From: Rhizodiscina lignyota
Lineage: Eukaryota > Ascomycota > Dothideomycetes > Aulographales > Rhizodiscinaceae
DNA length: 64,000 nucleotides
Assembly (NCBI GenBank): GCA_010015805.1
Contig: ML978138.1
Coordinates: 462,384-526,383, forward strand
Direction: 5' to 3'
Shown: positions 11,219 through 20,683 of the stretch, piece after piece
Position numbering within the stretch: the stretch's first letter is position 1
Layout: each line of letters begins with the position of its first letter
Translations under genes and position numbers: made by a program
Notes under the pieces: generated by a model
What the model was told of the DNA's origin: nothing
Database searches by the model: none
Seen by the model: the letters and a program-made list of their open reading frames with translations, nothing else

Positions 11219-11220
11219 AT
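10981..11220. repeat. Two-copy 120-bp tandem direct repeat
   Basis: Copy 1 (10981-11100) and copy 2 (11101-11220) line up at an offset of exactly 120 with no gaps over most of their length; by eye about two thirds of positions match. The best preserved block is CTAGTAAGAAATGACGC in copy 1 against CTAGTAAGACATGACGC in copy 2, followed by CAAAATCAG and a shared TTCTCAC-like end. Copy 2 runs into the ATG of the plus-strand F-box-like gene. The period is 40 codons, and a minus-strand frame stays open through both copies, but it has no ATG start. Confidence 0.7.
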
Positions 11221-12064
11221 GAGCGACAGTGGCAAAGCACTCATCCTCGCCGACGAAACACAGCAAAACTCTGAAGACGTAGACCCAAAAACTATATTCC
11301 CATTCATGAAGCTGCCTCAAGAGATCCGCGACGAGATTTATGCCCTCCTCGAAAAGGAAGACGTCCACTTCGAACGCTGTGTCCGAACCAGGTTCCGCAA
11401 GAAGCAAGAATGGATTGTGATCACAATTCCCTACTACCCGCACCCGACGCTGCTCCGCATCTGCCGTCAAATCCAGAATGAGGCCCTCAAGGAGGCTTTC
11501 CGGGGTGAGAACACGGTGATTATCGACGAGCTGCCTTACAGACACATGGACTGTGTATGGGAATTTGAGAAATTCGAAAGTCTCGTCAGGCTTCTCGGAT
11601 ATGTGAAGAGCTGCAGAATATGGCTGGAGCAGGTTTCTAACCAGCAAGAAAGGGGCCTCGTGAAAGGTCAGCGTTGCATGGTAGAATGCATTCTCCAGCT
11701 TCTCCCTGAGCTCGAAGAGTGTTGGATTCAATTTCTGGTGTGGAGGGGCGTCGGGAAGCACACTGCGCGAGACGACCGAGAGCGGAAAAGTTTCGAGTCG
11801 GTCAAGTTCGATATCCGATCCCATCAACAAGGACGTGGATATCGGAAGCAGCGAAGTCTGACTCTGCACAAGCGCATCTTGTCCTCTGTTGAGCAGCCGT
11901 GGCCTTCGGCAAACGGTTCAAGAGGCTATCTGAATCACGTCAGAAGACCGACCGGTGAGTCACATCTAGTGGTGGATGATGGAGCGGCCTCGATGGAAGA
12001 TATTCGGAAGGCGCTGCAGGAACAGTTTCTCCTATGGGAGAAAACAGAGACAGTTACCGCATGA
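11219..12064 (+). CDS. F-box/2EXR-like protein B
   Basis: Single-exon gene of 281 residues. It opens with an acidic stretch and then FPFMKLPQEIRDEIYALLEK, the F-box/2EXR-like leader, followed by LLRICRQIQNEALKEAF, the same second motif as in its divergent neighbour. The rest is charged and gives no enzymatic signature. The start is the first ATG after the upstream 120-bp repeat. It probably belongs to the same expanded fungal family as the 9885-10748 gene. A role as a substrate adaptor for SCF ubiquitin ligase is family-level inference only. Confidence 0.75.
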   Translation: MSDSGKALILADETQQNSEDVDPKTIFPFMKLPQEIRDEIYALLEKEDVHFERCVRTRFRKKQEWIVITIPYYPHPTLLRICRQIQNEALKEAFRGENTVIIDELPYRHMDCVWEFEKFESLVRLLGYVKSCRIWLEQVSNQQERGLVKGQRCMVECILQLLPELEECWIQFLVWRGVGKHTARDDRERKSFESVKFDIRSHQQGRGYRKQRSLTLHKRILSSVEQPWPSANGSRGYLNHVRRPTGESHLVVDDGAASMEDIRKALQEQFLLWEKTETVTA

Positions 12065-12771
12065 GACGCAGAACGGGCCATTTTGGTGGAGGCCGGAGGG
12101 ATAAGACGTTGTAAATGGACTCGAGGAATGAAAAGTATAGTTATTGACACACCGTTTGCTATTCGCAGAAGAAAGATGCAGTAAGTATAATTAGTTACTT
12201 CTGAATCAAATAATAGCATTAGCCTATAGTGCCCACTCTGTTTAATACCAATTTTCGCGGTAATAGGGACGCCCGCAGCTGTGGGATATTACGGTGCAGT
12301 ATGCCATTTAGTATACCCCGAGTCACGTACAAGTGAGCTTTCAAAGATATCGTAGTCTCACCTGCCTTAAAGTGTCAGATCTGATCGCCCCTAGCCGTTA
12401 CAGCTTGCCCGACAGCCCAGTATTTTGTAACCCTCGAGGCTATCTTAGGAGAAACCTGAACATATATTCAGCTATCCATAATATCTCTGCTCCGATTTGG
12501 AGAAGTACTTATCAATTCCGACGCTCCGAGAGGGTGATGCGCCGCAAGGTTAAAAAGCTAAGTCTCCGCACAACCACAGTGACCTTCCTCTTTCCCGCAT
12601 CGATCTGCAAGGAGCGAGCAACAGTTACATCGTCACATCGTCCTTTCTGCGTATTCCCAGTAAACGGTGCCGGATTTCAGGGCAGGTTCAATATGACGGC
12701 CTTTAACCCCGCGAGCAGCCATCTGGCTGCGGTGGGCACGTCTTGCTTGGTTTTTGCAACCAACTGTCACG
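12065..12771. other. Intergenic region upstream of the GH92 gene
   Basis: About 700 bases. A plus-strand frame is open over part of it but lacks an ATG and resembles no protein. It is expected to hold the 3' UTR of F-box-like gene B and the GH92 promoter. Confidence 0.4.
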
Positions 12772-15304
12772 ATGCGGTTGAGCTTGGCGGTCTTGTTGTT
12801 CGCCATTAGAGGCTCCCTTGCGCAGAGCAATTCTAGTTTCGACGTCCTGGATTATATTGATCCTTTGATTGGATCGGACAATGGGGGAAACGTCTTCTGC
12901 GGAGCAACCCTGCCGTACGGGATGGCAAAAGCTGTTGCGGATGTTGATGGGCAGAATACTGGTGCGTGTTGATTCTGATATTTCAATCTTTCACATCATC
13001 GAGCCAAATCTGTCATATCTGACACTCTGTTTCGGCGGGTTTACTTTGTTGTAACAATCACCAGGCGGCTTCTCCACCGATGGGAGCAACATCACCGGTT
13101 TCTCATCTATGCACGATAGCGGGACTGGCGGCAACCCATCGCTCGGGAATTTCCCAATCTTCCCCCAACTCTGTGCGGACGATGTTATCGATAACTGTGT
13201 ATTCCCAAAAGCTGAGCGTGCAACTCACTATGTCAATGAATCGGTGGTGGCACGTCCAGGTTACTTTGCCGTTCAATTGGTGAATGGCATCAAAGCGGAG
13301 ATGACAACGACACAGCATGCTACGCTGTACCACTTCGACTTTCCGGAACAAAAATCTAGTAATGCTATCGCATTGAGTCCCCTGCTTCAGTTGGATCTCA
13401 CGGATCTTTGGATCAGTCGACAAAACGCTTCGATCAGCGTGGACGCCATGACTGGCCAGCTCAAAGGCAATGGAACTTTCCTCCCAAGCTTCGGAGCTGG
13501 CTCATATGTCTTACATTTCTGCGCTGATTTCTCCGGCGCGGGTGTGAAGGACAACGGTATCTGGGTCAATAACCGTGCGGGTACCGAGCCGAAAGAGCTG
13601 TTCGTCACTCGGGGTTTCAATTTGTGGTTCACAGAAGCTGGGGCCTTCGTACATTTCGACCGCCCTGCGAATGGCACTATTTCCGTGCGGACAGGTATGA
13701 GCTTCATCAGTGCAGATCAGGCATGCCAGCATGCTGCGACTGAGATTCCAACATGGGATTTCGACGGAGTCCGGTCTGCGGCAGAAGATGCGTGGCGAGA
13801 GAAACTGAGCCCAATCTCCATCAATGCTGGAGATGTTAGCAAGGATATGCAGATCAGTTTCTGGAGCGCCATTTACCGGACGATGATGTCTCCGCAGAAC
13901 TACACGGGCGAAAATCCCAACTGGAAGAGCCCGGAATACTGGGATTCTTTCTACTGTATCTGGGATCAGTTCCGGTCTCAGCTGCCCCTGCTAACTATCA
14001 TTGACCCTTCCACGCTTTCCAGTATGCTTCGCAGCCTCCTGTATACGTACCAAAACGAGGGCTGGCTTCCCGATTGCCGGATGAGTCTATGTCAAGGCTG
14101 GACTCAAGGCGGCAGTAATGCCGACGTAGTGCTCGTTGATGCTTATGTCAAAAACGTCACCGGCATTGACTGGAACCTCGCGTACGAGGCGATTGTTAAT
14201 GACGCAGAACATGAACCGCTTGAGTGGGCTCACGAAGGTCGCGGCGGCTTGAACAGTTGGAAGAGCGTACATTACATCCCGTACCTCGACTTTGACTATC
14301 TTGGCTTCGGAACCAATTCTCGTAGTATTTCACGGACTCTTGAATATTCGTACAACGACTTCTGTCTCGCCACTCTTGCGAAAGCTTTAGGAAAGGGGAC
14401 CTACACGAAATACCTTTCCCGCGCGAGCAATTGGAAGAACCTCTTCAAAGCGGACCAGACTTCTTTCATTAATAGTACGAACACTGGATTTGTCGGCTTC
14501 TTCCAACCGAAGTATATGAACGGGACATGGGGCTTCCAGGATCCAGTCGCATGTAGCATCCTCGGTAATCCTCAGTTTTGCAGCATAACGACGAACCCGA
14601 GTGAGACGTTTGAGAGCACGGTTTGGGAGTATAATTTGTATGCATGACTATGTTGCTTTATAGTACCGCTCACTGATACGCGTAACAGTTATGTTCCTCA
14701 TGACATTTCTACCCTGATCTCAAAGCTTGGTAACGACACCACCTTCGTCAAGCGTCTCGACTTTTTCCACGAAACTCCTGGCCTGGCGGACATTGGCAAC
14801 GAACCTGTATTCCTTACCGTGTACGAATATCACTATGCCGGAAGACCCGCCAAGTCTGCAGAGCGTGCACATTACTATATCCCATCATCATTTAACGACA
14901 GTAAAACTGGCCTTCCCGGAAACGACGACAGCGGCGCAATGGGCTCCTTCACAGCATTCTCAATGATGGGACTGTTTCCCAATCCAGGCCAGAACGTGTA
15001 TCTCTTGGTGCCGCCGTTCTTCCCTGAGATTGGTGTCACAAGCCCTGTCACTAAAAAGACGGCAACGGTCAAGACGAAGAATTTTGACGCGGGGTACAAG
15101 AATATTTACATTCAGAGTGCAGCGGTGAATGGGAAGCCTTGGACGAAGAGCTGGGTTGGACATGAATTCTTCACGGAAGGGTGGACGCTGGAACTCGTGC
15201 TTGGTTCGAGTGAGAGCTCTTGGGGTACAAAAGTGGAGGATAGACCGCCCAGTTTGGGTGGGAGCAGTGGTGGAGTTGCGGCTCGCGATGCTCTTGACAT
15301 ATAG
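12772..15304 (+). CDS. Secreted alpha-1,2-mannosidase, glycoside hydrolase family 92
   Basis: Ca-dependent exo-mannosidase acting on mannan or high-mannose N-glycans outside the cell. Three exons: 12772-12961, 13065-14637 and 14689-15304, 792 residues. The first ATG gives a good signal peptide, MRLSLAVLLFAIRGSLAQ. Family marks in order: YIDPLIGSDNGGNVFCGATLPYGM at the N-terminus (split by no intron), GGFSTDGSNITGFSSMHDSG just after intron 1, the central FYCIWDQFRSQLPLLTIIDP segment, QGWTQGGSNADVVLVDAY, and the C-terminal GNDDSGAMGSFTAFSMMG loop that is nearly invariant in GH92. Several N-glycosylation sequons are present. The length is typical. A longer start at 12754 is a TTG and was not used. 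Confidence 0.95.
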
Positions 15305-16211
15305 TAACTTGAATTTGATTTGATATGCTGTAATCCACTTTTGTTCCAGACGGCTTAAATTCGCTCCGCATACGACTTGACAACAGTAATCCTATGTAAA
15401 GTCCTTGTCCCTGAAGAAGACAGTGCGAAGCTGAGACGATCTCAAGTTGTACATATATTCGAGGTTCAGTTATGCATATATATTCATGCGAAACCTTGTT
15501 GTAGATTGTCAGATATAGCTAAGCACTACTACCAACCTCCAATTCTCTCTCATCAGAGGGATACATTCTCTCTCTGATATATAAACCTTGCCGCTGGCTC
15601 TTGCTTCGCGTCTGTTATCAGCACTTATGACTTCGACCTACGGCAATAAAAGAGTAGAGAACGAGAGGAAACAACATGATATGGTGAAGAAATCGAGGAA
15701 ATAGTTATCATCGTTGGGGAAGTTACGTGTAGTTGTATGAAAAAGATATTTTGCCTTTCGAGCCCGCGTACGCTAAATATTTCTTTCTTCTTCTTCTTTT
15801 ATTCCTAAATCTTTCCTAAATAGCAACACATGGCTGAATCCATCGCCGGACGAATATTCGAGGCCTAAAAAGTTATGTGGGAACTAATGTCGCCATCTCA
15901 TGCGGAGCTCGCAAATCCGCCGTTTCCGTTCTCGGCCTTATCATATTTCGCAATTACCTTCTCCTAACTACTTATGAATAAGAAACGGAGACAGCCCAGG
16001 CTTCCAATGGCTCGTCACGAAGTCTGGGCCGAAGCAGTGAGCTGACATTTGACAAAGTCTTCAACCATATTCTCCATCACCTACAATAAGGGCAGAGTAT
16101 GAGGAGAGAAAGCCTCCTCTGATAAAGCCGACTTGTTCCTTTGCGCCAACTGATGCTCATTCTCTAATATCTAATCATTCTGTCTTCTATTATAGCGCTA
16201 ACACCATCACT
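15305..16211. other. Intergenic region upstream of the FAD monooxygenase
   Basis: About 900 bases with AT-rich stretches and a pyrimidine run of TTCTTCTTCTTCTTTT type near 15783. Nothing coding is convincing. Confidence 0.4.
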
Positions 16212-17438
16212 ATGTCTCTGAACGCTCGAAAACCGATCCTCATCTCCGGCGCTGGCATCTGCGCCCTCCTGTTCGCGCAAACCCTCCGCCGCGCCTCCAT
16301 CCCATTCATAATATTCGAGCGCGACAGCTCAATCTCCTTCCGCGCACAAGGATACAGACTACGTCTCTCAGAAGAAGGGCTGAGTGCGATCGAGTCTGCC
16401 CTCGGGCCAGAGGCATGGCCGAAATTCTGGGCAACATGTAGCAAGACTGGAGGCACTGCCGGCGGCTTTGCAGCCATCGACGCACTAACAGGCGAGGAAG
16501 TCTCTGGACCGCTGCAGAATGGTGTTCGCATTAATGACCGGGAAGGGAGAGGCCAGCCATTAGCGCTCATATCCCGCGATGGAAAGGTCGTGGGAATTGC
16601 GAGAGGCGAAATGCGGAAGCTCTTCATGGAGGGATGTGAACCTTTCGTCCAGTGGTCCCACCAGGTCACAAGCTACGAATTAACGCCTTCTGGTGTCCGT
16701 GCTGTCTTCGCAGACGGTTCTAAGTCCGTTGAAGGTGAAATGCTAGTCGGTGGCGAAGGCATATCCTCCAAGATAGCGAAACAGCTGTCTCAGGGGAAAA
16801 TTAAAGTCTACGATATGGGGTCCCGTGGAATCCATGGTCAAGCTCCCACCACAGCGTTCAAAGGCCTCGGGGAGGGAGTTTGGCGAATGATGGATGATAC
16901 CAACCCCGACGGAAAAGTCTACGCGATGACGAATGTCAGGCCAAATGACATGGACGATCCCAACGTAATGTTCGGATGGACAATGTCAGCTCAGCCAGGG
17001 GTCATCGAACCGCCTAATAACGACTATACTATTGTTGGAGTCGCAGCCGCCAAGATAGCGAAGGAGCTCACGAAGAACTGGCATCCTCGCATCAAGCCCC
17101 TCTTCGATCAGATGAACGAGTCCGAAGCGGCGTTCTGGAAGATCACTTGCTCCTCCCCAATTGGCGTGCCGGAATGGCCAAACGAGCCGCGTGTCACTCT
17201 CATCGGAGATGCAGTGCATGGGATGACTCCCGCGGGAGGGAATGGCGCGAACACGGCTGTCAGAGACTCGGCGCTGTTGGGCAGACTGCTGGCTGAGGCT
17301 GGTGGATATGCAGACGGCGTGACTGCGGCTTATGAGAAGGAGATGAAGGTATATGCGACTGAGCAGGTCAAGGCGAGTTATGGAATGGCGAGCGGGTCAT
17401 TTGGAGCTACTATCGATGAGAACACACCAACGGTCTAA
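16212..17438 (+). CDS. FAD-dependent monooxygenase (aromatic hydroxylase-like)
   Basis: Single-exon flavoprotein of 408 residues. The N-terminal FAD-binding Rossmann fold reads PILISGAGICALLFAQTLRR with the acidic end of the second strand at FIIFERD. A mid-protein LVGGEGISSKI corresponds to the usual 'G-DG--S-vR' region with DG replaced by EG. The C-terminal FAD/ribityl motif reads LIGDAVHGMTPAGGNGAN. This is the PF01494 type of group A monooxygenase, which uses NAD(P)H and O2 to hydroxylate small aromatic or polyketide substrates. No polyketide synthase or other biosynthetic gene is adjacent, so the substrate is unknown. Fungal homologues occur both in secondary metabolism and in detoxification. 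Confidence 0.9.
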   Translation: MSLNARKPILISGAGICALLFAQTLRRASIPFIIFERDSSISFRAQGYRLRLSEEGLSAIESALGPEAWPKFWATCSKTGGTAGGFAAIDALTGEEVSGPLQNGVRINDREGRGQPLALISRDGKVVGIARGEMRKLFMEGCEPFVQWSHQVTSYELTPSGVRAVFADGSKSVEGEMLVGGEGISSKIAKQLSQGKIKVYDMGSRGIHGQAPTTAFKGLGEGVWRMMDDTNPDGKVYAMTNVRPNDMDDPNVMFGWTMSAQPGVIEPPNNDYTIVGVAAAKIAKELTKNWHPRIKPLFDQMNESEAAFWKITCSSPIGVPEWPNEPRVTLIGDAVHGMTPAGGNGANTAVRDSALLGRLLAEAGGYADGVTAAYEKEMKVYATEQVKASYGMASGSFGATIDENTPTV

Positions 17439-18612
17439 CACTCCTTCAAGCATTGCGTGAATATAGATTTAATAAAAGGATACATAATAAACAAAAACCA
17501 TAATTTCAGATCTATGCGCTGGGTCTTTGTCTAGATGAAAATGCCTTTACGGCGTTATTCTGATGATTGAGAATGCTATCAGCTGAAGTTTAGACGCAAT
17601 GCATGAGCTGTGACAATAGCTGTCCTGAGCCAAACATAAATATTCAGATTTGATATCAATTAGATATGATTTACGAAGCGTTCACTCTTTGAATGAGTGT
17701 GATTAGGCGTTGTCCAATAGCCCTAACGTTCTCACGAGTGGTACTGGTGCCGAACATGTGAGATAACGACAGCGCTGCCAACTACATAGTTGATCGTTCC
17801 ATCTAAAATATTGGTGAAGCGTTATTTCGATGATCTTGTTTGTTCCCTGGCGATGTGGAGAAATGATCGATTTTGCAATTCGGTCGATGAAGGCACATCT
17901 GTACAAACGGAACTACTATCGTGTTCGATATCTGCCACGCCATCCGATCTAAAATGCACTGTCATGATGTGTACAGTGTCCGTGGGCAGTCAGTTCTCAA
18001 TGGGCAAGCCAGCTCAGGAAACAGAATCAGAAATGATCATAAAAGGCAGAGATGAAACCTCTGCGATTGTCCTGGAAGCAGTGATTGCAACATTACAGTT
18101 TTTGCTAACATGGATAATAAAAGCTCTAAAACGGGGCAAATTGGGCGAGGTATATTTGGAAGCAGAAAGGGTAGCGATAATAAGGATGAGGAGGAGAAGA
18201 AGAGAATAAAGGAAGAGGAAAAGAGGGAAGAGGAGGAAGAGGAAAGGAGAAAGAAAGAAGAACAAGAAAGAAAGAAAGAGGAGCAAGAAGCAGAAGAAGC
18301 AGAAGAAGCAGAAGAAGCAGAAGAAGCAGAAGAAGCAGAAGAAGCAGAAGAAGCAGCAGGGAATGAATTATGCGGTGTTTCATCTTGCAAGTTCCTACAT
18401 GTCAACTGAGCCAAGCATTACAGATATCGCTCACCTTGAGCCGTTGGTACAAGTTGCAGGCCCATCAAAAACAAGGAGCCGCAAATTTTCAACTAAGACG
18501 CTCAACTCTTGATATAAACTGTGACTGATAAGTGCCATCAACGCCTACAACATCTTTCCTCCAAAATCCCACAAAAGCCACCCACAAACATTTGGTAATT
18601 GGACAGGAGTTA
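17439..18612. other. Convergent intergenic region with purine-rich tract
   Basis: About 1.2 kb between the stops of the FAD monooxygenase and the membrane protein gene. It contains the purine tract and 9-bp repeat listed separately. A 99-codon plus-strand frame from ATG 18110 spans that tract (GQIGRGIFGSRKGSDNK, then Glu/Lys-rich repeats). It may be a small gene, but low complexity alone could keep it open. Confidence 0.4.
18180..18356 (+). repeat. Polypurine tract ending in (GCAGAAGAA)n
   Basis: About 175 bases that are nearly all purine on the plus strand. The last ~70 bases form seven copies of a 9-bp unit, GCAGAAGAA, coding Ala-Glu-Glu in one frame and poly-Leu on the other strand. It lies inside the only ATG-started frame of the region (18110-18409). 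Confidence 0.85.
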
Positions 18613-19852
18613 TTATCCAACGTGAGGGAAGTACTTTGCCCAATTGACGTCCTGATAAGTGTCCGGTGGTGCAGAACGCAATGCCGCGAAAACCTCGACG
18701 AAGAGATAGAGGCGAACAAGCAAATACAGTACTAACGGTGGCAGAACGACAGCGTCCAAATCAACATCGAACCGACTCGCCATCGTTACGAGAGACACGA
18801 TAGCTATTGGTAGAACGAAAGACAAAACACTAGCCGCCTGCCAGAGAATGCGCTCGGCGGAGCTCACAAAATGAAAATCCCAGGCGGCGAGGTGACAGGC
18901 GCTGAAGAAAAGTAGGGGCAGATAGCATATGATGAACGTCTCCCACATGCTGAGCTGCTTGCCCATACTGCTCATAATCGAGATTCGCTTTCCAGGTATG
19001 TCTAAAGATCGTGCTTCAGTTTTGAGAATCGTCTCGGCTTCTTTGAATGCCACCCGGGCATTTATCAGAACGGTAGTGCGAATGTTCAAAGGCTTGTTCC
19101 ACCATGCCACGTACGTCAAGAACGTGCAGCACACCACCGCTAGAGTGAAAATCTCGAGGAGTGTGATCGGGAGATGCTGAACGGCTCGTCCGAGCAAGCT
19201 AGCGAGAAGCCACGAGATCTGAAGACAAGCCCAGGCTTTTGCTATCCAATCTGCCTTGCTCTTATCCAGTATCTCTGCCGGGTCGCATAGTGGAAGCGCG
19301 GGGATAATGTTCTTTTCTAGAGATAAGGCGAATTGCGATGCGTTCAGGCGATATCGATGGCCGTCTGTGAAGAGGAGGTCGAACCCTCCCATTTTGATGA
19401 AATGTACTAATACCATGTCCCATGGTTGCGGACCCCCGAGACCGGTAGAGTGTTTACGTGCAGAGAGGAAGTTCATGACATGCCGAGGGAGGCTAAAGAC
19501 GGAGCGCTATAATGGAATCTCATAGTTAGTCAAATGTTATCTGACTCAATTGGGGAAGGGATGAGCTCACGCTGTCTGTCCAAGGCCGCAGTTCTTCGAC
19601 GAGTTTGCGGGTTTCGAAGTATTCCCGAAGTGCAAGAGCGCTGACAAACTCCGGAGCAGCGATCGCAATGCTCATCCACTTCATCTTGTGCATTAGTATC
19701 GTGTCCCATCGATCTTCTGCTGCAGGTATATTCAGATGTACTGCCTGCCAAGCACATATGAGGATAGTGGAAAAACAGCCATGAATGATGCCCACAGTTC
19801 CTCTACCGTTAGGCTCGGAGATGAAACCACGCACCGGAATCGTGAAATTCAT
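18613..19852 (-). CDS. Fungal multi-pass integral membrane protein, function unknown
   Basis: Two exons, 19852-19571 and 19506-18613, joined across a 64-nt intron with GTGAGC donor and TATAG acceptor in phase, giving 391 residues. The start is the ATG of exon 1. The N-terminal exon has GRGTVGIIHGCFSTILICAW and AVHLNIPA, a pattern I associate with a large, uncharacterised membrane-protein family of Pezizomycotina, in which a first helix is followed by LNIPA and then a KMKWM segment. Exon 2 holds several helices, including ISWLLASLLGR, LAVVCCTFLTYVAWW, ETFIICYLPLLFFSACHLA and LSFVLPIAIVSLV. No transporter or receptor signature is recognisable. Fungal annotations give these only general names. 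Confidence 0.8.
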
Positions 19853-20683
19853 AAAAGGGAGATAATTGTAGAATACTCAAACAAAGGCACCTGCAGTCTA
19901 TGAAAGTGAAATGAAGAGCCAGGCCGTGACATCAGGATCAAGCACGAGGAGCAAAGAATTAAGAGAAGCATTTTAGAATTAATCATCTTCATAAATAAGG
20001 CACATACCCCGGTGCATTAAGTAGATGGTATATATCTCATGCCCCGGTTGTCCTACCGAGTCGCTGCAGTGATCGGGCACCAACGCGAGTCATCCAGATA
20101 AGCAATCAACCGTGAAAGTCGGCCGGAGATGTAGAAGGCGAGACGAAGTAATGATCTGCACACAGCCCAAGGGCTTGCGCTGAACATGTGCCTCGTAAAA
20201 GCTGGTCGTTGGAATATGTGTTGATGAAGTGTGGTCTGACATCCAATGGAGCCTATGTAGATTGGTCGTGGTAGGCTTGCGTTTCGGATAGTTGCAGGAG
20301 CAATGCCACAATCTCCAGGAACTTGAAAAATAAGTCTGGAGATGAAGCTGAACCCCGACACAGAACGTGTTTGCTTGCGGCGCAGACAAAATACTAATTC
20401 GACGATCTCGTACCGTTGCCTGCGCCTGCACAGACTCAAGAAAATCTGTGAGTTTTGTGAGAATTGTCCTTTGGAGATTATTAATGATGTATATGATAGG
20501 AGCTATTCGTGAAAATGAACATACTTTGACTGTGAACGGACTGCTTGAAAAGATACTATCTAACTGGAGTTGCACTGTGTGTCTCCATGATATCCTCGTA
20601 AATGTCGTTGTCGTTGGACTTTCTCTATTTGCAACAGTTTTGGCGAAGTCAGCCGTGCGATGGTCGTAAAAGTGCCAGAATTC
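19853..20683. other. Intergenic region upstream of the membrane protein gene
   Basis: About 830 bases between two minus-strand genes, so it should hold the membrane protein promoter and the 3' end of the HET gene. Two overlapping minus-strand frames (20053-20575) are open but start on non-ATG codons and resemble nothing known. Confidence 0.4.

Noticed and set aside
20053-20575. Overlapping minus-strand frames as a small gene
   Set aside because: Both begin on non-ATG codons, overlap each other in different frames and resemble no protein.
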